From contig SIJG01000212.1 of assembly GCA_023374025.1 (NCBI GenBank), positions 1 through 64,000 on the forward strand: a stretch of DNA of 64,000 bases. The letters are read 5' to 3'. The notes under the pieces are model-generated. The model made no database searches and was not told the DNA's origin. It saw nothing but the letters and a program-made list of their open reading frames with translations. Shown here piece after piece: positions 47,601-61,100 of this stretch. This DNA comes from Heterodera schachtii. Taxonomy: Eukaryota > Nematoda > Chromadorea > Rhabditida > Heteroderidae. Both the position numbers and the translations under genes were made by a program. How positions within the stretch are numbered: position 1 is the stretch's first letter; each line of letters begins with the position of its first letter.

Positions 47601-49790
47601 TAAAATTTAATATTTTATATGAGTATACACATACATACAATTCTAAAAAAAAAAAATTAATTTGCATCAGCTAAGTCAGTGTAATGCAAAATTTCATTTT
47701 GTTTGCAAAATCATACAACTTCGAACTCTAGTTATGACTAAGTAACCTTAATGGCTTTATTTTGTCACTTTCTATTTTCCATAAATATAGATACATAAAA
47801 TATATTATTCATTTAAACAGCTTCTTATGTATTTCATTTTACATTTTATTTTTTTTATTAAATTGGATTAATTTATTAATTTTTGATTTTCATAATAAAT
47901 TAGGTAAGTATTTTCCGATTTTCTTTATTTATGCTTTTTATATTACTATTTTTGTCCGTTTTATTTAAATCTTTAATAATCCTATATTTCGATTAAAAAT
48001 AATGAATGTGTTCGATTACTAATGATACTATAATCTTAAATAGTAGAGCTAAGCAAAACAATAATAACATAAACAGTTATTTTCAAAAAATTTACTCTCA
48101 AAAATATTTAATTTTTCTTGGACAAGTTTTTTGTTTATTCTTATTTTTGTTTTCAAAATTTTATATATTTTGAATATGGATGAACCAAAACAGAAAAAGC
48201 AAAATTCAGTAACCTAAATTCCAATCACCCAATCCGATCTTTATATATACGGATTTTGATCCACGGATTTTTAGATCATCGAATCAGAGATTCGTGGATC
48301 ATGATCCGGGGATCCGATCCTGATCTTTATGCATACGGGTGGGTACTGGTGCTTATCTGCCTTTTTGCATTCATTGCTGCCGTGGCGGCCTTGTGGAATT
48401 ATTATTAATTAGGGTTTTTGTCAACGTTTTATTTTAAAACAAATTGATATATTTATTAAACATTATTTCTTATAAACGCATATAATATTTCCATGACTTA
48501 AACATTTTCATAATTAAAATTTTTTTATTAGGATAATCTGCAAAATTTCTTTTATAAAAATTTATTTTATGAAATATTAGACGTATTTAATTATATTCGT
48601 TCAATTTAATTATTTGAATTTATAACAAGCACTCCTCGCTCTGAAAAATTCCTTTTCACGTTGTTGCGCGATATGTAATGGAAATTATGTCTTCTATACA
48701 TATTTTAAAAGAAACAATTTCATTATTAAAATGCTTGCTAAATTTTTGTTATTTTAATTATTTAAAAATTTTAATTGTTTATCAGGGTAATTTTTCTTAA
48801 TTTCATTTTATAAAATTTAATATTTTATATGAGTATACACATACATACAATTCTAAAAAAAAAAAAAAATTAATTTGCATCAGCTAAGTCAGTGTAATGC
48901 AAATTTCATTTTGTTTGCAAAATCATACAACTTCGAACTCTAGTTATGACTAAGTAACCTTAATGGCTTTATTTTGTCACTTTCTATTTTCCATAAATAT
49001 AGATACATAAAATATATTATTCATTTAAACAGCTTCTTATGTATTTCATTTTACATTTTATTTTTTTTATTAAATTGGATTAATTTATTAATTTTTGATT
49101 TTCATAATAAATTAGGTAAGTATTTTCCGATTTTCTTTATTTATGCTTTTTATATTACTATTTTTGTCCGTTTTATTTAAATCTTTAATAATCTTATATT
49201 TCGATTAAAAATAATGAATGTGTTCGATTACTAATGATACTATAATCTTAAATAGTAGAGCTAAGCAAAACAATAATAACATAAACAGTTATTTTCAAAA
49301 AATTTACTCTCAAAAAATATTTAATTTTTCTTGGACAAATTTTTTGTTTATTCTTATTTTTGTTTTTGAATATGGTCAATATTTCCATGACTTAAACATT
49401 TTTATTTAATTAAATTTTTTATTAGGATAATCTGCAAAATTTCTTTTTATAAAAATTTATTTTATGAAATATTAGACGTATTTAATTATATTCGTTCAAT
49501 TTAATTATTTGAATTTATAACAAGCACTCCTCGCTCTGAAAAATTCCTTTTCAAGTTGTTGCGCGATATGTAATGGAAATTATGTCTTCCATACAAAAGA
49601 AACAATTTTATTATTAAAATGCTTGATAAATTTTTGTTATTTTAATTATTTAAACATTTAATTGTTTATCAGGGTATTTTTCTTAATTTCATTTATAAAA
49701 TTTAATATTTTATATGAATATACAAACAAACATACAATTCAAAAAAAATTAATTTGCAGCAGCTAAGTCAGTGTAATGCAAAATTAATTT
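41647..49790. repeat. Tandem array, seven copies of a ~1,211-bp unit
   Basis: Units start (tgcaaaatcataca) at 41647, 42860, 44074, 45284, 46494, 47704 and 48916, so lengths are 1210-1214 bp; the seventh has lost about 320 bp near 49365 and ends about 49790. Copies 1-6 are nearly identical, differing mostly by one base in A or T runs; the seventh is more diverged towards its end. Each unit holds the last 27 bp of the hAT-like element, an imperfect GATCC-rich hairpin (around 42200-42262 in copy 1) and a GC-richer patch (gctgccgtggcggccttgtg). Short frames repeat in each unit but none has a conserved ATG start. Confidence 0.95.
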
Positions 49791-52639
49791 TGTTTTTTAT
49801 TCAAGTTTTTGTTTATTATTTTTTGAATTTCCAATTAAATTCCTCTTTTTAATTAATTTATGAGCATTAGTTTAAAAAATTTAATGTTTTGAAATTATAA
49901 AAGTGATGGCCCGCAATTTAAAAAAAACAAATTTATTTTTATTTTAGAAATAGCCTGGCCAAAATGAACTGGTGCATTTTCCAAAACTTTAGTATAAGCC
50001 GAAATTTTAAAATTTTTCTTCAAATTCGTTAAAACAATAAAATATTTAATATTTTCGGTTTTTTACTAATATCTCAATTAATCAATTTATATAATTTATC
50101 GATTCTTTTAATTTAAATTAAACATTATACAGATAATTTTTATTAATTATTTCTTAATTTAGTTAAATATATTTAAATTCATATTTTCATTTTACGCTTT
50201 CCGATAATTAATTCTTTATTAATTTCAGCCTCTTGCAGTAAGAGCCGGCTATAAAGCTGACTCATTGACAAAGTCTGCAGAAAAATAAATTGAATTTTAT
50301 AAATGAATTTAATGCATAAAAATCTTTGTTATTATAAATTTACAACAAAAATAATTTGATTTTGTTTCTAATGATGACGAATATATTAATTAATTAAGTC
50401 AACGAGCAAATATTGGTCGCGCTTTGCTTTGTTAAATTTCTTGGAATATATATTATCTTCTTTAAAATGGCGATCTCATTCTCGCTTCCTAAGAGATTTC
50501 CAAACCGTTTGGGGTTATATGATAAAATATTTGTTTTTTTTAATTTATCATTTTGTTACTTATTTCTCTTTTTACTTTATTTTAACTTTTGTCTTTGTTA
50601 TAATTGTTTTTTAGATATTTGAATAAATAATTCTGATTGTTTTGCTCCTTGATCGGTTACTTTTTTCGGAATATTAATAGAATTATATTTTTTACAAAAA
50701 TTTTCATGATTTATAATTATTAAATCTTTTTTTATTATTGCAATTTACTTGTGCTATTGTTTATTATCTTTTCATTTTTATAATTCTTTCATTGATCAAA
50801 TAAAAAATAAAATATCTATTTTAATGAGTTTAGTAACGTTTATTATTTTGGTTTAATCATAAGTTTTTTATAGGAGTCATAGCTCATACATTTCATATTT
50901 TTATTTAACCCACATTTTAATTGAGTCAATAAATGTTTAAGTTTTATCTAGAATAAACTATTTTTTGTATTAAATCCACTAAAACACGACCAGAAAGTAA
51001 TTTATACTTTCGTTTTTGTTGGGTTCCATTTTTATTTTGTGAAAAAGTATCGTTTGTTTTTTTAAAACAGTTTTTTACTGAATTTAACGTAATTGCCGCG
51101 GATCGCGGTCGCGTCTCAGCATTTGACCAAAAAATTGCCAATTGTCAGTGAAAATCTGTTAAAAATGGTCAAAATTTCTAATGTTGCAACTATATTTAAT
51201 TTAACTTAAATAATTTATCAAACAAATAAAAAATAAATTCTATGTCTTAATTAGAGTGTCAATTAAGTTCTGTCCTTCGAGATTTTTTTATAAAATTTAA
51301 TTTTTTTAAATTCAATAAATGAATCGAATATGTTAAACAAGTTTTGAAGTATTTATCAAAATAAAGCTACCTATGTTAATCATATATAAGTTTTTTGTTA
51401 GTTATCCTTTTCATTAAAAATTCAAATTAATTTAATATACCTATTACTTATTTTATCAAATTTTATATTTTTTGTAATTGATTATCTAAAATTCTATTTT
51501 TCGTCACATCCTTGATTTTAAAATAATAATTTATAAATCGGGTTCTATACTTCATGGTATTTTTTGTTGATGCTCATTAAAAAAATGCAGAAATTAATTA
51601 ATAGTTTAATTAAAATTCGATGCCGAATCAGAAAAAAGGTCCTCGTTTGAGGATAATTTTAAATATTTTTTAAAAACGATTGTAAATATCCATTCTTTTA
51701 TATAGACAAATTTAGTGAGTTACTTGAGATAATAATAAATTGCGTGATTTAATTTAATTTATTTGATATAATTTTGATTTTTCTTAAACGACTTTTTTGA
51801 AATCTTCACCCTTATGTTTAAATTCAAAATTTAAATTATTAATTTAAATAAATTTTTCAAGTTTTTGACTCGAATAAATTTGTATTTAGCGTAATATTTG
51901 TTTGCTTAAGTTTCGTCGTATTGCATAAGGGTTGTATATCTTTTATCGATTTAAATTTTTCGTTGAAGCTCATCTGCAAATATCCACTATCTGAATTTTT
52001 ATTAAAATTTTTATTTCTCTAATTAACGAGTGATCAGATTTTTTATATGTTCTCATATATTTTTTTGCAGGTGCCATTAGAGTTTGAAGCAAGAAAAACA
52101 CTTTTTCCACCTAATAACGGAATAGACTCAATTTAGAATATAAAAAATATTTTGGCTTTTGGCACATAAAAGCCCATATTTTGGCTTGTTATCAAAAGAT
52201 GTTTCGGCTATGTACCAATAGTTTAAATTTAGATTAAATAATGACTTTCAAATTCTGCTCTTTTCACGAATTTCATTTATGTTTATTTTAAAAATAGTAA
52301 AAATATAAATTATTTTGAAATGACATTTGAAGACGCGAATCTGAGGATCCGATATATTGGCCCTTGCGCATACAGTCTGTAATTAAACCATAATGCCACT
52401 AAAAAATTGTTCATTTCTCATATATATATCAGGGTCCAATCGCGCTTAAAATATTTTTTTTATGATTTTTTCACAAAATTTTCTCCAATTGAGAATGAAA
52501 AAATTTAATGGGTTACCTATCATTCCGTCACTGTTCATTTCGTCACTGAGACATAATTTTTAAAAAGTATTGGCTAATTTTAATAAAATTATCTAACTAA
52601 AGTATTAATGTTTAAAATTCTCTAAAAATTATTCCTTGG

Positions 52640-52800
52640 TAAGAGTACCACCGCTGGTAGCCCTTCTTTCGAAAATTTTTTTGAGCTTTTAAAAAGTTAA
52701 AAAATGAGTTTACATAAATAATAAGGTTTTAAAGATCGCTTTGATCAGGAATTTGACTGTTGTCCTAAATGTTCCGTCAAATTTATCTATTAAAAGAATT
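52640..52800 (+). repeat. Solo arm related to the Merlin-type MITE family
   Basis: The order of phrases (accaccgctggt, then a T/A run, ttttaaaaagttaaaaaatg, aaggttttaaagatcgct, gatcaggaatttgac) parallels the left arm of the MITE at 9224-9360 with many changes. No matching second arm was seen. Confidence 0.4.
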
Positions 52801-55305
52801 TTTCCGACTCTCTAGGAATTTTTTTAAGAATTTACCCAGATTTTAACCAAATTGTAAATACATAAATATTTAGCAAACTTAGCAAACAAATACATATATT
52901 ATTTCCATGCATTATAAAATACATCCATTTTATTTTATGGTAATAAAAAAGTATACCTTGCTATAGATTTATCAATCGATTTAAACTCTAGGCCAGATCT
53001 TTTCAGAATTTTCCATTCAGTAGTTCTGACTGCCTAATTTACTTTTTCATTTTTTTACCGATTTATGTTATTTTATATACTATCATTATTTATATCCTAG
53101 CAGATGAATTCTCTGTTATTGGGAAAAAATAATTATTTTCCTATTTTTAGATTTTTACACTATGATTAGTCGTTGTTTAATATATATTTTACTACTATAT
53201 ATGAATTTAATATTTACTATAAATCTTTTAAAATTAAATTGATTTTTTAATTTAATGTAAACATTTTATTCTTAATGTTTTAATGAAATTTTTGATTAAA
53301 ATAACTGCTATGCTTATTTTAAAAAATATTTTAAGCATATATCTTTCAAATGATGTTGCCATAATCAATAACAATTTTTGATTAATATTTTATTTTAAAA
53401 AAGTTATTCTAATCAGCATTTATATTTATCTTTTAAGAAATCCAAGATTTTTCTTGTCTTCCATGACGGCATGTAATCAATTGCTTTAATACGGAAACAT
53501 TTTTAATCGCTTTGTTAATGGATGATCTGTGAAAGCCACGTCTCTGGCTTTGATTAAAATTTGTAATTGTTTATCTTAACTTAAGTTACGAAATAATGCT
53601 TGCTCTTGTCTCAAATTTTTAATGGCTAATTAAATAATTAATTTTATTTTTATCTTAATATTAATAGGTTTTCGTGATGAAATTTGAGTATTTTCGGTAG
53701 TTAATAACAACAATTTATAAAACATTGTACTTTTTATGCGTTTTCTTCATGAAGAAATAATAATATTTTCCATTTGGTGGCAACTTTTTAATTTTCTTAT
53801 TTTTTTTTTATTATACATATTTTTATCTTCTTTTGAATTCCATATTTTTCAGTCGAAAAGGAATTTTTTGGGTTTTTAAACTCTTAATTTTTATGCTTTT
53901 CCAATTTTTTGTGCTGATTTTGCTTTTTGATGTTTTTTCATGTTTATTTTGAAAAATTTTGATGCCTTTTAGTGTAATAAATTATCTTGTTTTGATGAAC
54001 AATGAAAACGAGTAGAAATTGTGACTTACTAGTTATATTACTTTGTAATTCTTTATGGTTATCAATATTTAATTTTTTAATTTTTTAACACTATTTTATT
54101 AAAGAAAATTCGAATTATCATATTATATTTTTTTGTTCGTATTTACAGCTGTAAAAAAATAAGATAAATAATTTTTTTATATTAAATTTGTATTATTATT
54201 AAGTTGTATTTTATGATTCGTTAACTAAAAACTTAAATCAATGGTTGATTTATTATTGGCTCAAGAAAAGCCATAGCTAAATCCATATTTTATCCATGCG
54301 ATTTATTTTTTGTAGAATATTATTCTCGAGGTATTATTATCAAAAATTCGGCCATTTAAAAAATTATTGCTCAAATTTACATTTAAATTATAAATTCATT
54401 TTATTGGTATATTTTTATTTTCAAGGAGAATAGAAATTCATTCGTTACAACTTATTCTAAGGTAAAAAATTGTTGTCGCTCCATTCGTCACACAAAGTTG
54501 CAAAACAAACCGGCAAAACGTTTTGAGGGACAAAAATAAAGTTAATAAAGATCAATTAAACTATTTTAATGGAATTTTTATTTCTATAAATTTATACACA
54601 ATTTTCATATTATTGGTATATATTTATTTACTCTTCAGCCGTTTGTTTCTTCTATCAAAAATCCAGAATTATTTGGCATTAAATATTGCTTTGGATATTT
54701 AAGTCAGTCAATTTTTATAATTTTATTGTATTCGTAAGCGTGATATCGCTTAAGTTTGCGGATAATTTTTAATTTTTATATAAGTTTATCATCTTCTGAA
54801 TTCTAATTTTGCCGTAATTCCTTTCTTATTGTGTAGTTTGTACACTTTATTAATTTGAAATTGCTCTTTTTGGTGAGTTTTGTTTTCTAATGATTTTATA
54901 ATTATATTTTATTTTATATTATTTTTAAATTTATTTTAAATCTCCTTTTATTTAATATATGTATGCATTATGTATCATTTTGTTAATTAACTAGTTTTAT
55001 TATTTTTAAAACTATAAGTTTTTAAATCAGTTAATTGATATTTGAAATAAATAATATTATTAATTTTTTTTTTCATTAATTTTTTGTATTTTTATAACGA
55101 AAAATATTAGATTGATCAATTTTTAATGTTATTGGTTTATTTTCCAAAAATTTTATTAAAATTAATTTATTTTTAAATGTTTGTCTTTGTTTACAAAAAG
55201 CATTTTCTTTATTTTTAACTAATGTTTTTATTATATTTAATTTCTTTATTGCAACCACTCATTGCTGTAGAGGTCCCGCTGCTGCTCATTCATTTGTCAT
55301 TTTCA

Positions 55306-55690
55306 GTTTAGTAATTTTTCGATAAAATATTTATTAGATTTTATTTTATAGAAATTCAAATAAAAATTATTTTATCTCCATATAATAGAAAAAACTTGTA
55401 AAGGCTTGAAGACCATGGTCAATAAATATTTGATTAATTTCCTTATTATTAGTTCATTTTTATTTAATTTTGGTTTATATGATATAATTATTTAATAATT
55501 AAAATTATACTTTACCTTTGGTAAAATATAATTAAATGAACTTATTTTTTGAATTTTGTAGAAATCATTTTCAATTATTAATTTTTCGATAAAATATTTT
55601 ATATTTTATTTTATAGAAATTCAAATAAAAACTATTTTATGTCCATATAATAGAAGGAGCTTTTGCAAAGGCTTGAACGACATTTATTTT
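55306..55690. repeat. Direct repeat, two ~110-bp copies 270 bp apart
   Basis: 55306-55415 and 55575-55685 share tttttcgataaaatattt, tatagaaattcaaataaaaa, ccatataatagaa and aaaggcttgaa in the same order. Confidence 0.8.
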
Positions 55691-57260
55691 TACTTTATGA
55701 ATTTCATTTTTTTGATTTTAATTCTTTTTATTTTAAATGTATATTATAATTATCTGCAATTAGATAATTCAGGTCGTTCAATTATTGAAAAAATATTTTT
55801 TTATTATTGTTAAAAAATAATTTAAAATTTTTTGTAGAGATATAAAATATTTTTACCTTTTAAATTCTCGTTAACCTTTCTGATTCAGTGCTCCCTACAC
55901 AAAGAATTACAAAAAATAAAATACCGATATTAATATCATGTTTGAATTATGAAGTCACATTAAATACATGATAAAAATTAACACAATTTATTTTGAATTG
56001 ATAACAATTAATGAGAAATACAAATAAATCAATATCGCTTAAATTTCTTAATTAAAGACTCATTATCATTAATTATGTATATTACTTGCTACTTTGGTCT
56101 CCATTGCTATAAAACTTTGTTGAATTTTTTTGCTATTATTTTTATATTAATATTATATTTATTTAAATGCTATTTTCATTTTTATTATTTAATATCGAAA
56201 ACAAGATAATTAATATTTAAATGCTATTTTAGATCTTTAATTTTACATTTAGTTTAATTGTAGATTTTAGTTTATTTTCAAATTGGTAAAAAAAATTTTA
56301 GGTCTGATATGGATTAACATATATATAAAAGTTTAAATTGATTTTAAGAGAATATTTTGCAGAATTGAGGGGGTTTCTTGATAATGAAATTTCTTAATGT
56401 ACTATAATTACAGGCTAAATCTCAGTTTTGAATCCATTTGGAGAACGTTCAAAAATTATTTTTTCTATTTATTTTAAAATTACTAACAATAAATAAATTA
56501 CTTTTTTTAATTTTCGTTTTGTACAATTCGATGTAAAGTTGCTTTTTTGAAACAGTATTTGCACATATCTCATTATATCATTCGGAATCATTTATGTTAT
56601 TTGATAATTTTTAATTACTTTTTAAAATTAATTAATTATTAAATATGATTTTGTTTTTTGTCTAAATGTTTATTATAATTTAACCTAATTTCGCAATTCT
56701 AACAAGCTAGTAAAGGTGTCAAAGAGCTATTGAAATTAATTAAAAATTTAAAAAATTTCGTTGCTTTCAAAAAAAATTATTGCCAAAAATATTTGAAAAC
56801 CTAATTACGTGAATACTTTGGCCAATACTTTAAACAAATTTGAAGAAATTTTTTGAAATAGGCTATTAGAAAACACTTACAATTAGAGCTATCGTAGGTA
56901 TCAAGTACTAAAAATTCTAATGCAAAGTTATTGGTAATTTTTTGTTCAAGATTTTCATTTGATGTTTTTATAACGACATAGTACCAATAAGCGATATTTA
57001 TTGATCCAAAACGAGTATTATAGAGATTTTAAATTTGATAAAATTCAGTTGGACCACCAATAGAATACATTAAGAAAAGCTGCCAGCTTTTATTCTCAAC
57101 TTTATTGATCAATTCTCATAAATAATGTATTTTAAAAGGAAAGAGAACATCGTGTCTATGTCATTAGTTAGACAAATTGTAAATATAAATTATATTTTGC
57201 TTGATTGTAGTGATTAAAACAAAATACAAAGTAATTTCGCCAATTTTTATTTTTATCGGT

Positions 57261-57473
57261 TCATTTTTTATAATTAATTTGATTATTAAATGAGATTTTT
57301 TTATACTCTTCAATATTTTTATATTTTATCTCCTCAATTTTGTACTGTATAATTCTAAATATATTTTTTAAACTTTTCTTGTTCCAATACATCCACAGGT
57401 GTCCCGCTTCATGGTATACTTCTAGATGGTTATGAAAATTAATTTTAGTTAGATTTTTGCTTTTTGTATGCAT
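57261..57473 (-). CDS. Doubtful 70-residue frame with an HEAGH motif
   Basis: An ATG-started frame on minus contains EVYHEAGHLWMYWNKK, then a lysine/isoleucine/asparagine-rich tail. HEAGH preceded by Y is the zinc-binding signature of FtsH-type (M41) metallopeptidases, but the frame is much shorter than any such enzyme, the second zinc ligand region is not seen, and codons follow the local A/T bias. It may be chance or a fragment. Confidence 0.15.
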   Translation of the reverse strand: MHTKSKNLTKINFHNHLEVYHEAGHLWMYWNKKSLKNIFRIIQYKIEEIKYKNIEEYKKISFNNQINYKK

Positions 57474-58146
57474 TATTAAATGTTGAAAAAATTAATTAAA
57501 ATTGAGCAGTCGGTTATTGTACAAATACCTTTTTAATTGGAATAATGTTCGGGTGCTTATACAAAATTGCAGTAAAGTTTTAAGTTTAGGAATTTTCGTA
57601 TAATTTCGATCTATTATAAATTGACTATTATTGGTAATATTATTTTGAACTAGATTATTACAGATAATGGAATCAGCTCAAGCAAAAATTGATCAAAAAG
57701 ATACTTTTGTAAATATGTTACTAATTATAATAATTAAATTGTTTAGGAGTTATTATTTTTATGAAATCTTATTATGGGTTGTTTTGTGTGATCGTTCTTT
57801 CATGTCATTTTCATTACGATACGTTGTCACTTCATTTATTATTAGTTTCATTTTAATTCAAGACAAATATTGTTGACTGTATTAGAGGATTATTGTTATA
57901 TGTTACGTTGAAAATTAAGTACCATTAAGTGTTTTCTAGCTTCATTCATTTAATCAATTACGAAATGCAAATTTCAGCTAAAATACATTTTTAACATGTC
58001 TCTCGGTTTGCACCTATTTCTCCCCTTTTAGTCACTCTAATCGGAGTGTTTTTCGACAAGGACACTATTACCTGGCGACATTAATTGGTTGTAAATATCA
58101 ACGCGCCAGCGGATGCGTCGAACTGAAGTTCTGTTTTGTTCGGTTT

Positions 58147-58187
58147 GTCTGGTGCGTAACCACTGGCGAGTGGGTTACGACCCAGAC
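58147..58187. repeat. GC-rich hairpin in AT-rich DNA
   Basis: GTCTGGTGCGTAACCACT pairs with AGTGGGTTACGACCCAGAC around the loop GGCG, an 18-bp stem with one or two imperfections. The surrounding ~150 bp (58050-58205) are also GC-richer than the flanks. It might be part of an unrecognised transposon end or a structured RNA. Confidence 0.7.
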
Positions 58188-61100
58188 GAGCAATTTGAGA
58201 GGATTTTGAATATAATTCTTTTTTTAAATTCAAATTTTCATTTTCTAGTAAATTATTTAAAAGTATTAAATTTTTTACTTGAACTATCAAATGCTATTAA
58301 TCAGTTTGGCAAATTGATTTAAGACTAGAAATTGTAAAAGGTTTATAATGATTTGCATGGCCTAAGGCAAAAAAGCCGTTATTTTTATTGTTATTATCGT
58401 TATCACTAATATTTGTCAAACTTTTTTGATTCCATCAGGGATGAAGATTTTTTATGAAGAGGATTAGAGGTGAAATCCAAACCCATAGGATAAACTTCTA
58501 GCGAGTGATTAATAAACTTTTATTATGTATGAATCATAACAAGGCATCTTATTTTATTCTTCGTTATTTGAAATAAATTCTCTTAGTTTAATTGAGAATA
58601 TTTAAAAATTCTTTATTCAGTAGTTATTTGAATGTGTTTTATCTATGTTTCACAGATCATAACAAGAGATCTGCTGTGTTAAACGTAACTTGTTCACGGA
58701 TCATTCTAAGGTATTCGGTAATTGGTTTCAATTAAGTCCTTAAGTGGAGAAAATTTAGTCTTATTTATATGTTTTAAGCTTTAATATTATTCGATGATGG
58801 TAATTTGATGTAGATCTGAAGCTTCTTAAAAATTGCTTAATTCATATGAAATTTTTCTTAGATAAAATTTATTTTCACTATGTAGATGTGATATTTTCTT
58901 CAATGGGAATAAGCTAATTGTTTTGGAGATGGACTTAATATTCTATAAGGTTCATCATGGAGATTGGAAAGATTATTCCTATGGAATATTTAATATGGAA
59001 ATTTGTTTTATTTTTCTCATTCTTATCTTCATTAGTTTGACAAATTTTTATTAATCATATATATTAATTGAAAATTTCCTCGTTGTAAACAAATTTAAAC
59101 CAAAAAAAAATTGGAGAAGACAGAACCATTTTTTAAAGTGCGAATTTTTTTTTTTATTGCTATTAGTTTGGTTTAAGAATTACTTTTTTATAGCTAAATT
59201 TTTGTTTTTAAATTATTATCGTTTTTTAAATACATTACAAGAAAATTATTTTAAATTTAGTTTAGAACTTGGGGGACGTGTGGCAAGCTTATTGTGAGCC
59301 TTTCATCCAACAATGAGGATTTATGGGCACAAATTTGTGGTTATCGTTGTTTACATACAAATAGTAGCGATTACGCTACTTACTGCATTAGTTATTGTTC
59401 GTTTTAATTTTCAGAATTAAAAAAATAAATATTTTAACGTAGCCATTATACGTTTTTTCTTTGATTGTATATTTATTTGGTTACTATTCTACTAAGATTA
59501 AAAAAATATCCTCTATTTTAATAAATAACATATTCAAGAAAAGTTTGTTAATTTAGCAGTCCATCAACCTTGGTTTATAGAATCAATTTTTGTTTTGATA
59601 CTGTTATACATGTTATTTTCTTTTAACTAATGAATTATTTATATAATTTTTCCTAAATAAATTTTTGTTGAAAATGTTAAGATTCTATCTAATACCAAGA
59701 ACAGTGCTAAATCACTTTTTTTAATTAGAGATTTTTAATTCCTTTGTTCCAGATTTAATTCTTTTCCTTTTAATATTTTCGTCTGTCCGGTACAAATGTG
59801 CTATGAATTTCTTTAATTTGTGGTTTTTTATTACTTGTACGGGATGATTATTTCTATTTTAGATTTTCTTTCATGTGTCCTAAGGACAACTTTGTTGGAC
59901 TGTGACCAGCTCACCCTTTTCAATTAATTAAAACAATAAAAATCATCACTATAATTGTTTAATATTCATATTTAAGGTATTTTAACAACTCTTTTGTATA
60001 TTCTTAATTGAATGACTAATACCATTCCTTAATGTTGCTTAAGGTATTTGCCCAGATGCAAAGATTTATTTGTGGAATGGATTGATTGTGGTAATAATGT
60101 TTATCATAGCAATATCACATTTCATACGATCGAATTAATATAAAATCGAAGAAACAGCGCCATATTCCAAACTATCCGTTATAATTCAATGGTTATATGT
60201 GATTTATAGATTGTTTCTTTTTTATTACTTATAATTGGTTTTCAACTATTTTATCTTTAATCAAAATTATTTGATAAAATTGATGTACTAACAACTTTTA
60301 AATAATAAAGCCGAAAAATGGTTATTAATAATTTTCTCATTAGTTTGTCGAGACATATCCTATTCAAGGTTAACGTCAATTAATTTAGTTATTTTGCCTT
60401 ATCGTATTTTGTATGGTGATATTAATATATTTTCTTTCTCATGTATATAAATAGACAAAAAATTTTATGCTGACGATTCAGAGCATTTGTATTTAGCAGA
60501 GTAAAAGGTCCTCTTCTGAGACAATTGATTAGTTTTTTCGAATAATTTATATAAAATGTTTTTTGTATTCTTTTGAATATTATCTTATAATTGAACAGAA
60601 CCAAATATGACTTTATTGATCTTTTTTCTGAATATCATTAGAGTTGCTGTGTGACAATTTTGTAACATCTGTTCGCATGCTTTTATAATTTCAAAAGTGG
60701 AAAATTATATATTTATTTATTTTTTGAGTTTCTCGCTCGGTTGGAAAATTTAATTTCATTAATATTTTCTTTTCTTTAGAATTTTCAGTAAGTGAAATAA
60801 TTATGCAATTTTTTATTTAATTTTATCTCAGAAAATTAGCTGCGATAATATGAACTTTTGTGCCTTATATTTAAAATTTAATTCATAACATTCAAAAAAA
60901 AAATGGATAAAAGAAACTCAAAAAGCAATTTGTTTCCAAGTATTGTGGGCATAAACTTGTTGAACAATTAAGTTTATTATAAATTTTTATTTTATAAATT
61001 TTATCCACAATGTATCAACTAATTTTATAGCTTTTAAGATTAATGAATTTATTTCCGAAATTATTGTAAGTGAATTTAAATTTATATCAATTCTTTTTCT

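Noticed and set aside
41705..49409. Repeated 68- and 70-codon hydrophobic frames in the tandem array
   Set aside because: They begin with TTG or GTG rather than ATG, are broken in some copies by one-base changes, and follow A/T bias; repetition reflects the array, not genes.
57667..57876. 69-codon hydrophobic frame on +
   Set aside because: Typical of chance frames in AT-rich DNA; no domain or neighbour support.
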